Shown here: piece after piece, positions 33,789 through 42,809 of the stretch
Layout of the letters: each line of letters begins with the position of its first letter
Numbering within the stretch: position 1 is the first letter of the stretch
Source: Mycobacterium sp. AZCC_0083
GTDB lineage: Bacteria; Actinomycetota; Actinomycetes; Mycobacteriales; Mycobacteriaceae
NCBI RefSeq assembly: GCF_014202335.1
Contig: NZ_JACHGP010000021.1
Span: 45,872 to 109,871, forward strand
Reading direction: 5' to 3'
Length of the DNA stretch: 64,000 bases
Notes under the pieces: generated by a model
The model's database searches: none
What the model saw: the letters and a program-made list of their open reading frames with translations, nothing else
Told to the model about the DNA's origin: nothing
Position numbers and translations under genes: made by a program

Positions 33789-33955
33789 TGCCGCAGCGCC
33801 GTCTCGCCCCGCCGGCGCCCAACCGGCTCTGGGTGGCCGATCTCAGCTACGTGTCGACCTGGTCGGGTTCGCCTACGTCGCGTTCGTCACCGAGGCCTGC
33901 GTGCGCAGGATTCTGGGCTGGCGAGTCGCGTCGACAATGACGACCACTAGCGCGT
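33788..33955 (+). pseudogene. IS3-family transposase (OrfB) fragment with frameshift
   Basis: One frame reads QRRLAPPAPNRLWVADLSYV then STWSG; the adjacent frame continues at 33868 with FAYVAFVTEACVRRILGWRV then ASTMTT. Joined, this matches the start of the DDE integrase core of IS3-type OrfB, with the first catalytic Asp in VADLSYV. A one-base deletion near 33866 separates the frames, and the rest of the transposase is missing. It is a dead remnant next to a gene of different base usage at 33947. Confidence 0.75.
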
Positions 33956-35083
33956 TGAGAACACCGAAATGCCGCCGTTGGGGAATCCCGCCGCGCCGGC
34001 CTGAAAGGGCACCTCGACTTGCCCGAGCGTGCTGTCGATGGCGACAGAATGCGCGCCCGTGCCCACGGGAATCGTGAAGAGCAGCTGCCGCGTCGTTCCA
34101 TCGACGACTCCCATCTGCGGGGTGAATCCCTTAGCGGCAGCGGTGCCACCCGTCACGAAGTGCCGCGCAGGCAGGAAATAGCGGTTGGAAGTCGGATCGT
34201 AATTGACCTGGTCCACTCCGCCAAACGGCACGGTGGCGCGGATTGCGCCACTTGCACGATCCATGATCAGGGTCATGAGCTGGTCCCCGGCTGGCGGATC
34301 GCATCCGATGAGCACGTCGTTGTTCGGGCCAAGCACCATTCCCGTCGGTCCACACTTTCCGAGCGGAAACGATTGGCTAACAGCAGGTTTCCCACTCGTA
34401 ACCGAGCTTGCGGTGATGACGTCGAGCTGGCCATCGGGATTGGCGGGAGTCCCGTCATTGTTGATCAAGAAACTCTTCGAGACGGGATCGTATGCGCATG
34501 CTTCCAGTCCCGTCGAACCGTTGAAGACGAGCTTGGTGACCGGCTTCTGTGTCAGTGTCGAAATGAAAGTGGCGAACGGCGGCGAGTCTCCGGGACTCGC
34601 GTACATCGCGAGATGATCGTCAGGGTCGTAGCAGCCTTCATCGACCCGTGACCCGGAATTGCTGATCGCTATCGTGTTGACCGTCTTTTGCGCATCCGTG
34701 TCGATCACCTTGATCGAGTCGACGTCGCCGACATAGATCGTATGCGTGCCGGTGATGCCGACGATTCCATCGGGCCCGGACTCGTCCGTCGTTGCGCCAG
34801 CACCGGTGAACGGCCCGGGGATCTGCGCGATCAATTTGTTCGATTTGGTGTCCACGACATCCACGGCCTTGTTGTTCCGGTCGGCAAGAAAGTACTTGCC
34901 GGCCTCCACGTAGCCGATGTCGGAACTGAATGGTGGGGCTGACGCATTGGGCACGGCAATGTTGGTCAGCAGCTTGGGCGGTGTCGGTGTCGGGGCAGCG
35001 CTACTGCTAACTCCACCTCCACCTCCGCAACCGGCCAAAGCGGCTGCAGCGACCAACAACACGGTCATCAATGGGTATTTCAT
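33947..35083 (-). CDS. Lipoprotein with YncE/beta-propeller-like repeats
   Basis: 378 aa. Lipoprotein signal MKYPLMTVLLVAAAALAGC followed by a Gly5 and a Ser/Pro-rich spacer. The rest has repeated blocks such as NKAVDVVDTKSNKLIAQIPG, TIYVGDVDSIKVIDTDAQKT and RQLLFTIPVGTGAHSVAID, typical of seven-bladed NHL/YncE-type propellers. Ligand unknown. The gene looks less GC-biased than its neighbours and ends beside an IS3 remnant, so horizontal acquisition is possible. It is divergent from the CotH-like gene, with a CRP-type site between. Confidence 0.78.
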   Translation of the reverse strand: MKYPLMTVLLVAAAALAGCGGGGGVSSSAAPTPTPPKLLTNIAVPNASAPPFSSDIGYVEAGKYFLADRNNKAVDVVDTKSNKLIAQIPGPFTGAGATTDESGPDGIVGITGTHTIYVGDVDSIKVIDTDAQKTVNTIAISNSGSRVDEGCYDPDDHLAMYASPGDSPPFATFISTLTQKPVTKLVFNGSTGLEACAYDPVSKSFLINNDGTPANPDGQLDVITASSVTSGKPAVSQSFPLGKCGPTGMVLGPNNDVLIGCDPPAGDQLMTLIMDRASGAIRATVPFGGVDQVNYDPTSNRYFLPARHFVTGGTAAAKGFTPQMGVVDGTTRQLLFTIPVGTGAHSVAIDSTLGQVEVPFQAGAAGFPNGGISVFSTR

Positions 35084-35246
35084 CGAACTGTATCCCTTCG
35101 TTCTAACGGTGTGCCGGTCACGGGATCGACCTGTCCTTGTCCTCGTTCGTGTCGCCCAGCAGGGGTGAGCGGTGGACGTCGACTCGGGAGTCGGACAGTT
35201 GGATCACGCCGGTGCCAACTGAATACTGCATACAATCGGCTCGAAA

Positions 35247-35262
35247 TGTGAACGGGATCACA
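35247..35262. promoter_or_regulatory. CRP-type binding site (TGTGA-N6-TCACA)
   Basis: TGTGAACGGGATCACA is a perfect match to the cAMP receptor protein consensus, also used by mycobacterial Crp (Rv3676) and GlxR. It lies in the 361-bp region (35084-35444) between the divergent lipoprotein and CotH-like genes. A TACAAT -10-like box is at 35231-35236. The rest of the region holds no supported gene. Confidence 0.75.
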
Positions 35263-35444
35263 CAGTTACCAGGAGATTCACACCTTTTCAGGCAGGCGAT
35301 TCACAGATGCATCCATGCCTGGGCTGGCGTGCGCGCGCCACTCCCTCGGGCAGCTAGGTCGAGTAGTGCAATACGCGCGCTGATCGGCGGCGCCCGGCGC
35401 ACCCTGTAGACAGGCCACGAACCATGGCTTGAGGGGAAATCGCT

Positions 35445-37133
35445 ATGAGCGCCGAGCAGCAACAAAAACTCGACTCCTTCTATGCGCTCGACAACGTGGT
35501 CACGGTCAAGATCACGATGCCGCAGGGCGAGTGGGATTTGGTGCGCAACGAGGAGCCTCAAGGCGGTCGGTGCAACTTCGAATGGACCGAAGGTGCGAGG
35601 TACAAATGGCGCGAAGCGACCTCGGTCGAGATATCCGGAACGAAGTTTCCCGCGACGGCCGCGTTCGCACGCGTTGGCGTCAAGAAGAAGTCATTCTGCG
35701 GTTCGATAGACAGCAACAAGCCGTGCCTGCACGTCGACTTCGGCAAGTTCGACGGGGCCAACGTCCCCGGCATCGAAGCGCTGATCGGGTCGCGGTACGT
35801 GACGCTCAACAACTCCATTCAGGACGAGTCCTACGTCAAACAGACGCTCGGCTACCGATTGCTGGGGATGGCCGGGCTGCCCCATTCGCGATGCAACTAC
35901 GCCCGGGTGTTCGTCAACGGAACCCCGATCGGCCAGGGCGGCGTTAGCGTCAACAGCCCCGGCATCTACGTCAATGCCGAGCCGGTGATGAAGCGCTACA
36001 TCGAGCGAAATTTCAACGGCAACCTGAAGGGCAACCTGTACGAACTCGAACATCACGATGACTTCCTCGACGAGAGGGTGCGATTCATCGGCGTCGAGGA
36101 CCTCTCCAAGTTCGACGACAAGGCCGATCTGAAGTTCGCGATCGGTCACATCAAGGCGAACGGACTGGCCGGTGCAGACCAGGTGCTCGACATGGAGCAG
36201 TACCTCAAGGTCTATGCGATGGAGTTCTTCCTCAAGCATTGGGACGGCTACGCCGACAACACCAACAACACCTACGTCTACAACGACGTGGCGGCCGTCG
36301 CGGCCCCTGGCGTGGGCAACGTCAAGTTCAAGCTGATCCCGTGGGGCATCGACCAGACATTGCAGCCCGACCGGCCGTTCAAGCTGGGCCGCGACGGGCT
36401 GATCGCCCAGCTGGTGCGCAACGACGACACCCGTCGTCAACGATTGTTCGACCAGATCCGGGCCTATCGGGACACGCTGTTCAGCCGCGAGCACCAGCAG
36501 ACGGTCCTGAAACCGTTGATCGACCAAATGCAGGCACTGCTCACGGGTTTCGGCGTGCCCGATACCGTGGCGAAGGTCGATTCGGTGCGGCAACAACTAC
36601 GGCTGGCGGAATCGGCCGGATACATCAGTGCGGGTCTCCCGAGCGCCGCCAAACCGGTCTACATTCTCAAACACGACACCAGTGCCTGTCTGCATGCCAG
36701 CAATACCGAGTCGATCCCGCCGGGCATCCCCGCTCCGGCGAACTTCGAGGTCTACCACCAGCCGCTGCGCGACGACAACGACCCGACCGACCTGTGGGCC
36801 CTCAACGACCTCGGGGTCGGAAAGTCGTTGACCAACACGGCCTTCAACCGCAATCTGCACGCCAGCGGTACCCAAGTCACGCCGCAGGGGCACAAGTACC
36901 TCTACACGTGTGCACCCAGCAACGGCGAACATGCCGAGGAGTTCACGATCGCGCCCGTACCCGTTCCCATCACGGACGTCGCCAACCCGCCGGGCCGCTT
37001 CGCGTACACCGGATACTTCAACCTGGTCAGCGCGCGGACGAATGAGATGGCGAAGTTCGGGCTCGACCTCACACCGAGTGGCAGGGCGCGGGTGCACCAG
37101 GAGCTGCCCGGGTCCGACCTTTACTTCTACTGA
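35445..37133 (+). CDS. CotH-like kinase family protein
   Basis: 562 aa, no signal peptide. The central region has CotH traits: NSIQDESYVKQTLGYRLLGM, ARVFVNGTPIGQG, GNLYELEHHDDF, and the nucleotide-site-like run HWDGYADNTNNTYVYND (from ~265) followed by KFKLIPWGIDQTL. CotH proteins are atypical kinases known from spore coats but found widely. The C-terminal ~150 residues (from VYILKHDTSACLHA) look like a separate ligand-binding, possibly trefoil-like, domain. The role here is unknown. It overlaps the convergent 37127 gene by 7 bp. Confidence 0.78.
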   Translation: MSAEQQQKLDSFYALDNVVTVKITMPQGEWDLVRNEEPQGGRCNFEWTEGARYKWREATSVEISGTKFPATAAFARVGVKKKSFCGSIDSNKPCLHVDFGKFDGANVPGIEALIGSRYVTLNNSIQDESYVKQTLGYRLLGMAGLPHSRCNYARVFVNGTPIGQGGVSVNSPGIYVNAEPVMKRYIERNFNGNLKGNLYELEHHDDFLDERVRFIGVEDLSKFDDKADLKFAIGHIKANGLAGADQVLDMEQYLKVYAMEFFLKHWDGYADNTNNTYVYNDVAAVAAPGVGNVKFKLIPWGIDQTLQPDRPFKLGRDGLIAQLVRNDDTRRQRLFDQIRAYRDTLFSREHQQTVLKPLIDQMQALLTGFGVPDTVAKVDSVRQQLRLAESAGYISAGLPSAAKPVYILKHDTSACLHASNTESIPPGIPAPANFEVYHQPLRDDNDPTDLWALNDLGVGKSLTNTAFNRNLHASGTQVTPQGHKYLYTCAPSNGEHAEEFTIAPVPVPITDVANPPGRFAYTGYFNLVSARTNEMAKFGLDLTPSGRARVHQELPGSDLYFY

Positions 37134-38092
37134 GCCCTCTCGGGATAGTCGACCACTGCGTAGCCGCCGCCGTCGTCGATGACGAGGATCTTCTTCTCGT
37201 CGCCGCTCCAAAACGTGGTGACGCCTTCGGGTTTCATCGATCGGTGGAAGGCGATGTCCAACAGCCTGACCTTGTCGTTGCTGCCGTTCCAGGTACTGAG
37301 TTGAAACGGCGCGTCGCTCCTGCTGGTCGAGCGCCCGAGCAGAATCAGGTAGTCCCCGGTGTCCTCGTCGTAGGAGAGGTCACGGATTCCTTGTCTCGCA
37401 GTCGACTTTGGGACCTGGACCCGGACGATGGATGGTGCGCCGAGCGACGACGTAGTCCACGACGCGGCGGCCACGTCGACGGGAACGCGGATCAGGGCGA
37501 GTTCTCCGGGATCTGCCGGCCCGCGGAGGCCGAACAGAAGCGCACCTTCGTGCGGATCCCACGCCAGCCCTTCGATGTTCAGCCCGTCAGCATCCGGTTC
37601 GCGTTCGGCGGCCTTCGCCAGCGAAGGTTCGTGATCCAGCAGCCAGGCCCGGAATCCGTCCATCGGTTCCGCGTGCAGCGCGCCGTGAGGGGTGTAACGC
37701 GACCGCACCAATCCGTCGGACCGAGTGGTGCCGGCGGCGCAGAGCGACGATGTGAGGACGAGAAGGATCTCGCCTTTCAGGTCGACACGGGCGAGGCCTT
37801 CGGGGTCGCGCAGCTGCCCGTCCGCGACGCCGGCCAGTGGACGTCGCGCAATGCGCTCGGCTTCGGCGTCGTCGTCATCGAGGACGAGTTCGAAGAGCGA
37901 TGACGGATCGCGGTTGTCGATGAAGACGAATCGGTGTGGGCCCACCTGCGCGACGCCTGAGGCGTTGAACGGCGCCCCGCGGTTCTTCTCGTCGAATGGT
38001 GTCGGCTTGATCTTCTTGCCCCGGCCGAGCTGACTCGCGGCGTGTCGAACGGCCTCAAACGCATTGGCGAGTCTGGCGGTCCATGGCTCCAC
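37127..38092 (-). CDS. DUF3616-like beta-propeller protein
   Basis: 321 aa cytoplasmic protein, GTG start with GGGAGGA upstream. Motifs such as FNASGVAQVGPHRFVFIDNR, DPEGLARV, LNIEGLAWDPHEGALLFGLR and KPEGVTTFWSGDEKKILVIDDGG indicate a propeller of the DUF3616/SdiA-regulated-like type. No signal peptide. Function unknown; its position next to the CotH-like gene may be incidental. Confidence 0.72.
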   Translation of the reverse strand: MEPWTARLANAFEAVRHAASQLGRGKKIKPTPFDEKNRGAPFNASGVAQVGPHRFVFIDNRDPSSLFELVLDDDDAEAERIARRPLAGVADGQLRDPEGLARVDLKGEILLVLTSSLCAAGTTRSDGLVRSRYTPHGALHAEPMDGFRAWLLDHEPSLAKAAEREPDADGLNIEGLAWDPHEGALLFGLRGPADPGELALIRVPVDVAAASWTTSSLGAPSIVRVQVPKSTARQGIRDLSYDEDTGDYLILLGRSTSRSDAPFQLSTWNGSNDKVRLLDIAFHRSMKPEGVTTFWSGDEKKILVIDDGGGYAVVDYPERAQ

Positions 38093-38141
38093 GTCGTCCT
38101 CCCGATCAAGTATGAGGCGGAGGCCGCGATGGTGACTACTA

Positions 38142-38624
38142 CTAGCTTGGCGTCAACCGGATTGCGGTGAGGTGGTTCGTTTCGACGGCCTCGGTGAACT
38201 CTTCGAGGGTGGGGATTCGCGGATCGCGGAACTTCAATCCCATCACCCGCTGCGCGCCCTTCACGCCGTAGGACTCGGCAATGCGCTTGGACAGGTCGGC
38301 GACGACCGCAGTGTCTTCGATGAGTTCGCCGCGCATCGTCGTCGTCTTCCCGGCGTGCACGACCTCGGCGGTGGCACCGCCGCGGAAGTTCAGCCGCCAT
38401 GCCGTGCCGGTAAGGACGTAGAGGTCGCCGTCGAGCTGATGGGCGCTCAAGGTCAGTGCGAACTGCCGCCCGGTCTTGCGTCCCTTGAACTTCAACACCA
38501 AGAAGGCCTTGAGCGCGGAACCCGTGACCGGGGTGCGCAGCAGGAATGCCAGGATCGGGTTGACGACACGAAGCATCGCTTCGGGTGGATGAGCGGGGTA
38601 GACCGCTGGTGACTGTTCTGTCAT
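38142..38624 (-). CDS. Deazaflavin (F420)-dependent split-barrel protein, copy 1
   Basis: 160 aa nitroreductase/Ddn-type split barrel: FLVLKFKGRKTGRQFALTLS, WRLNFRGGATAEVVHAG, KTTTMRGELIED. Such proteins bind F420 or flavin and are abundant in mycobacteria. The start at 38624 (MTEQSPAVYP) is the same in the paralogue at 63443-63928, whose protein differs at about 17 of 160 positions; similarity continues just upstream of both starts. The substrate is unknown. Likely a recent duplication. Confidence 0.78.
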   Translation of the reverse strand: MTEQSPAVYPAHPPEAMLRVVNPILAFLLRTPVTGSALKAFLVLKFKGRKTGRQFALTLSAHQLDGDLYVLTGTAWRLNFRGGATAEVVHAGKTTTMRGELIEDTAVVADLSKRIAESYGVKGAQRVMGLKFRDPRIPTLEEFTEAVETNHLTAIRLTPS

Positions 38625-38727
38625 GCCCTCAACCGTAGGACTATCCGACGATTTGCGGATCCGGTTCGGTCGCGACGTCATGATCCTTGAGTGCCACCAC
38701 GCGCGCCGCGGGGGGGGGGTGAGGTGT

Positions 38728-39078
38728 TCAGAGCGTTTCGGCACCGACTCTTCGGGATCCACGGAGCATGAAAGATGCTGCGACGACGACCGCGCCAACG
38801 ATTGTCAGCGGGATGGTCCAGGTTCGTCGACTCGAGATCGAAGACTTACATTCGCTCACGTAATCCCGATGCGGCACCATCTGATTGAGAATCGGGATTT
38901 CTGCCACCACGTACTTGTCGTTGGCGGCTTGGGCGTTGGACGTGTCCGCCGCCACCGCATTTCCACAGCCGATGCCCGCACCGTCACTGCTCGAGATGGA
39001 GACGGGCACCAACAGCCCAATCACTCCAGCCACCAGTAGCACCGCGCCCACCAACAGGACCAACCGTCGTACCGTCAC
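38728..39078 (-). CDS. Small membrane protein with two transmembrane segments
   Basis: 116 aa, GTG start with AAGGAG seven bases upstream. Helix 1 (LVLLVGAVLLVAGVIGLLVP) and helix 2 (TWTIPLTIVGAVVVAASFML) flank a ~50-residue outside loop with two Cys (IGCGNAV and SECKSS) that may pair. Similar small proteins are common in mycobacteria; function unknown. A run of ten G (38710-38719) lies just past its stop. Confidence 0.72.
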   Translation of the reverse strand: MTVRRLVLLVGAVLLVAGVIGLLVPVSISSSDGAGIGCGNAVAADTSNAQAANDKYVVAEIPILNQMVPHRDYVSECKSSISSRRTWTIPLTIVGAVVVAASFMLRGSRRVGAETL

Positions 39079-39342
39079 TTTCGAGCTCCTTCGTCATTTG
39101 ATCCGTCCTGACTGCGGCGTTCGGCACCGGTCTCGCCGGCATCGGGCACCTCCTGGTCGAATATCCACTGGTACCCGGGTCACCACACTTCAAACAGTTG
39201 GAGATTCGAATGGCCAGAGAGGACCGAAGCCGAAGCCCGGTCGGTGACCGCGAAGGCGACGAGCAGCGGCGATTCAATTCGCGGCGAACCGGGAACCCTC
39301 GAGTGGCGGCGCACGTTCTGCGCCCATCGACGAGAGGAACCC

Positions 39343-40398
39343 ATGGTCGACGAGGCACACGGTCTGTTGCGGGAACTTCTGACCACCTACGGCCCGTGCG
39401 GCCAGGAGGACGCCGTTCGCGACGTGTGCCGACGCGAGCTCGAGCCGTTGGTCGACGAGACGTCCGTGGATCCAGCAGGCAACCTCGTGGGTGTCCTTCG
39501 CGGCGGTGACGCGCCGGCAGTCCCGCTGATGGCGCACATGGACGAACTGTCGATGATCGTCAAGCGCGTCGAGCCCGACGGGACGCTGCACGTGGCACAG
39601 CTGGGCACGATGTATCCGGGCAACTTCGGGCTCGGCCCCGTCTCGATCCTGGGAGACGACGAAATCTTATGCGGTGTAATCACTCTCGGGTCCGAACATA
39701 CGACCAACGACAGTCAACGGATCTGGGAGACCAAGCCGGATCAGGGTGACAAGGCGATGGACTGGCACCACGTCTACGTCTTTACCGGCCGTTCGTCGGA
39801 GGAGCTGGCTGCGGCAGGCGTTCATCCCGGCACCCGGGTATGCATCCACCACAGCAAGCGCACGCTGATCGAGTTCGGCGACTATCTCGGCTGTTACTTC
39901 ATGGACGACCGCGCGGCAGTCACCGCGCTTCTGCAAGCAGCCCAGCGGCTCTCCAGTCGAGTCAGTCCGCTCGCCGGCGACGTCTACTTCGTGTTCACCG
40001 CCAATGAAGAGGTCGGCGGCGTCGGTGGCTCCTACGCAAGCCGTTGCCTGCCTGGCGATCTCACGATCGCACTGGAGGTCGGGCCGACGGAGGCCGAGTA
40101 CCAGACCACATGCGCCGGTGGGCCGATCATCGCGTACAGCGATGCCGAGTGCGTGTACGACAAGACCGTCGCCGACTCATTGATGGCCGTCGCCGCCGAG
40201 CGTGAAATGTCGCCCCAAGCGGCGGTGCTCGGCGCCTTCGAATCAGACGCCTCCCACTCGAAGGCCAGCGCGCTCGCGCCGCGGGCCGGGCTGTTGTGCC
40301 TGCCGACGCTGAGCACCCACGGGTACGAAGTGATCAGACGCGACGCCATTGGTGAGATGGCGCAGGTTCTGGTCGGCTTCCTCGAACGGTGGGCGTGA
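39343..40398 (+). CDS. M42-family metallo-aminopeptidase-like protein
   Basis: 351 aa. Co-catalytic metal and active-site motifs: LMAHMDELSMIVKRVEPDG, YFMDDRAAVTALL, VFTANEEVGGVGGSYA, EVGPTEAEY and a late His in LSTHGYEVI. M42 enzymes remove N-terminal residues from peptides in the cytoplasm. The start at ATG 39343 has GAGAGGAA; an in-frame ATG at 39244 would add 33 unlikely residues. Monocistronic by spacing. Confidence 0.85.
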   Translation: MVDEAHGLLRELLTTYGPCGQEDAVRDVCRRELEPLVDETSVDPAGNLVGVLRGGDAPAVPLMAHMDELSMIVKRVEPDGTLHVAQLGTMYPGNFGLGPVSILGDDEILCGVITLGSEHTTNDSQRIWETKPDQGDKAMDWHHVYVFTGRSSEELAAAGVHPGTRVCIHHSKRTLIEFGDYLGCYFMDDRAAVTALLQAAQRLSSRVSPLAGDVYFVFTANEEVGGVGGSYASRCLPGDLTIALEVGPTEAEYQTTCAGGPIIAYSDAECVYDKTVADSLMAVAAEREMSPQAAVLGAFESDASHSKASALAPRAGLLCLPTLSTHGYEVIRRDAIGEMAQVLVGFLERWA

Positions 40399-40493
40399 GC
40401 CAGCCTGCCCGAATTGGGTGCGACGTGGGCCGCGTGCAAGCTGTGGGTCGGCTGCGAGGTCAGCCGGTCGCCCGGGTGTCGAACCCGTAAAGG

Positions 40494-40521
40494 CGTATCC
40501 GACCCGTAGAACGGTTATACG
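40494..40521. promoter_or_regulatory. Quasi-palindrome upstream of the MFS exporter
   Basis: CGTAT (40494-40498) and ATACG (40517-40521) are inverted, with an inner CCGT-AGA-ACGG pair centred between them. It ends 36 bp before the MFS start, a position suited to a repressor. The partner may be the winged-helix domain fused to the exporter, or an outside regulator. Short arms, so tentative. Confidence 0.4.
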
Positions 40522-40557
40522 AGGGCGACTGTCCATAGACATCAAGCGAGGACGCAC

Positions 40558-42798
40558 ATGACGGCAACGATGACCGGTCCGCCCCAACCGCAGCACAGTG
40601 ACGCCGAGGTCGCGGCCCCGAGGCGCAACCTGATCTTCACGGCCGTGCTGCTGGGGATGCTGCTGGCCGCCCTTGACCAGACCATCGTGGCGACGGCGCT
40701 GCCCACCGTGGTGGCCGACCTGGGTGGCGCCGGCCACCAGGCGTGGGTGGTAACCAGCTATCTGCTGGCCTCGACCGTCGTGACGGCGATCGTCGGCAAG
40801 CTCGGCGACCTGATCGGCCGCAAGACCGTCTTCATCGCTGCCGTGCTGTTCTTCATGGCCGGTTCAGTGGTGTGCGGGCTGGCCGGCTCGTTCGAAGTTC
40901 TGGTGGCGGCGCGCGCCCTGCAGGGCATCGGCGGCGGGGCCATCATGGTCACCGCGACCGCGGTGATCGGCGAGGTCATCCCGCTGCGCGAACGCGGCAA
41001 GTACCAGGGCGCCCTTGGGGCCGTGTTCGGCGTCACGACGGTCATCGGTCCGCTGCTCGGCGGGTTCCTCACCGACCACCTGAGTTGGCGTTGGGCGTTT
41101 TGGATCAACGTGCCGGTGGCGGTCGTCGTGCTCGTCGTCGCCGTCATCGCGATCCCCAACCTCGGCAAGATGGCGCGCCCGGTCATCGACTACGCCGGGA
41201 TCGTCCTGGTCGGTCTTGGCGCCACGGGGCTCACCCTGGCCACCAGTTGGGGCGGCACCACCTACGCGTGGGGTTCGCCAATGATCATCGGGCTCTTCGT
41301 CGGATCCCTGGTCGCCATCGGCGCTTTCATCGCCGTCGAACTGCGGGCTGCCGAACCGATTCTGCCGATGCGACTGTTCCGCGAGCCGGTCTTCGCCGTC
41401 TGCTGCGGGCTGTCGTTCGTCGTCGGCTTCGCGATGCTCGGCGCCTTGACCTTCCTGCCGACGTTCATGCAATTCGTCGACGGCGTGTCGGCCACCACGT
41501 CGGGCATGCACACCCTGCCGATGGTGGTCGGGATGCTGACGATGTCGCTGAGCAGCGGTGTGATCGTCGGCCGCACCGGGAAGTACAAGCTGTTCCCGGT
41601 GGTCGGAACAGCCGTGATGGCAATCGGTTTCGTGCTGCTGTCCCGGATGGGTCCGGACACGTCGACGTTGGTGCAGTCGCTGTACCTGGTGGTGCTGGGC
41701 GCGGGGATCGGCATGAGCATGCAGGTGTTGGTGCTGATCGTGCAGAACACCGTCGACTTCGCCGATCTTGGCGTGGCGACGGGCGGTGTCACGTTCTTCC
41801 GCACCATCGGTAGCTCCTTCGGCGCGGCAGTGTTCGGCTCGCTGTTCAACAACTTCTTGCACAGCCGAGTGGCGGACGCCATCGCCAAGAGCGGCGCACC
41901 ACCGGAGGCGGCGCAGTCTCCCGATGCGCTGCACCGGTTGGCCCCGGAGGTAGCCGCACCGATCGCGGCCGCCTACGCCGATGCCCTGGACCTGGTGTTC
42001 CTGTGTGCAGCGCCGGTGGCAGTGGTCGGCTTCGTGTTGGCCTTGACGCTCAAACAGGTTCCGTTGCGCAACAACGACGTCAGCACTGCGGCGAATCTGG
42101 GCGAGGGGTTCGCGATGCCGACGACCGACTCACCGGACCAGCTGCTGGAGAACGCCGTCGGCCGGCTGATTCGCCAAGGCTCCGGGACGCAGCTGCGCGC
42201 GATCGCGGAACGTCCGGGAAGCAAGCTCGACATCGGCCGGCTGTGGGCGTTGTTGCAGGTCTTCCGGTTCGGGCAAGCCGCAGGGCAGGCCAGGCTCGGC
42301 GACATCGCCGAGCACGTCAGGGTGCCACGGGAGATCCTCGAGCCTGCATTCGACCGCCTCGCCGCCACCGGCTACGCCGAGCGAAGCGGAGAGGTATTCT
42401 GGCTGACCCCGGCTGGGGCGCACCAGGTGGAAGTCGTGCGCGCGGACACGATGGCGTGGCTCACCAGAGGGCTCGTCCAATCCGCAGGCCTTCAGGTCCG
42501 ACCGGATCACGGCCAGGTCAGAGAGGCGCTGGATCGCATCTCGCAAAACGTTCTGGTGCAACGGGATTGGACGGAGGATGAGACTCAGGCGATGCGGATG
42601 CGTCCGCCTCGCAGGGCGCCCCAGCCGCTGAGGAGCGCGCCCCAGCCGCCGCGGCCATCGCCCCCGCCCATGCGTCCGCGCCCGGCTGCCCCGGACCCCC
42701 GAGGGCGTACCCGTGGACCCGGACCGTCCGAACCGCCCACCACCCGCTTCCGGCCACCCGGTCCGCCGCGCGGAAACCCAAGACCTCCGCACCGGTAG
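40558..42798 (+). CDS. DHA2-type MFS exporter with C-terminal winged-helix domain and Pro-rich tail
   Basis: 746 aa, much longer than a plain 14-helix MFS pump (~480-530). Residues ~20-505 are the exporter: LDQTIVATALPTVVADLG (motif D1), GKLGDLIGRKTVF (motif A), RALQGIGGGAIMV, GPLLGGFLTDHLSWRWAFWI (motif C). From ~540 there is a helical winged-helix/MarR-like region (GRLWALLQVFRFGQAAGQAR, LGDIAEHVRVPREILEPAFD, RLAATGYAERSGEVFWLTPA). The last ~70 residues are Pro/Arg-rich. Mycobacterial Rv1877-type pumps share such an extension, as I recall. It may sense substrate, bind DNA near the membrane, or be structural. Likely exports drugs or metabolites. Confidence 0.88.
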   Translation: MTATMTGPPQPQHSDAEVAAPRRNLIFTAVLLGMLLAALDQTIVATALPTVVADLGGAGHQAWVVTSYLLASTVVTAIVGKLGDLIGRKTVFIAAVLFFMAGSVVCGLAGSFEVLVAARALQGIGGGAIMVTATAVIGEVIPLRERGKYQGALGAVFGVTTVIGPLLGGFLTDHLSWRWAFWINVPVAVVVLVVAVIAIPNLGKMARPVIDYAGIVLVGLGATGLTLATSWGGTTYAWGSPMIIGLFVGSLVAIGAFIAVELRAAEPILPMRLFREPVFAVCCGLSFVVGFAMLGALTFLPTFMQFVDGVSATTSGMHTLPMVVGMLTMSLSSGVIVGRTGKYKLFPVVGTAVMAIGFVLLSRMGPDTSTLVQSLYLVVLGAGIGMSMQVLVLIVQNTVDFADLGVATGGVTFFRTIGSSFGAAVFGSLFNNFLHSRVADAIAKSGAPPEAAQSPDALHRLAPEVAAPIAAAYADALDLVFLCAAPVAVVGFVLALTLKQVPLRNNDVSTAANLGEGFAMPTTDSPDQLLENAVGRLIRQGSGTQLRAIAERPGSKLDIGRLWALLQVFRFGQAAGQARLGDIAEHVRVPREILEPAFDRLAATGYAERSGEVFWLTPAGAHQVEVVRADTMAWLTRGLVQSAGLQVRPDHGQVREALDRISQNVLVQRDWTEDETQAMRMRPPRRAPQPLRSAPQPPRPSPPPMRPRPAAPDPRGRTRGPGPSEPPTTRFRPPGPPRGNPRPPHR

Positions 42799-42809
42799 GA
42801 CGCGCGGCG

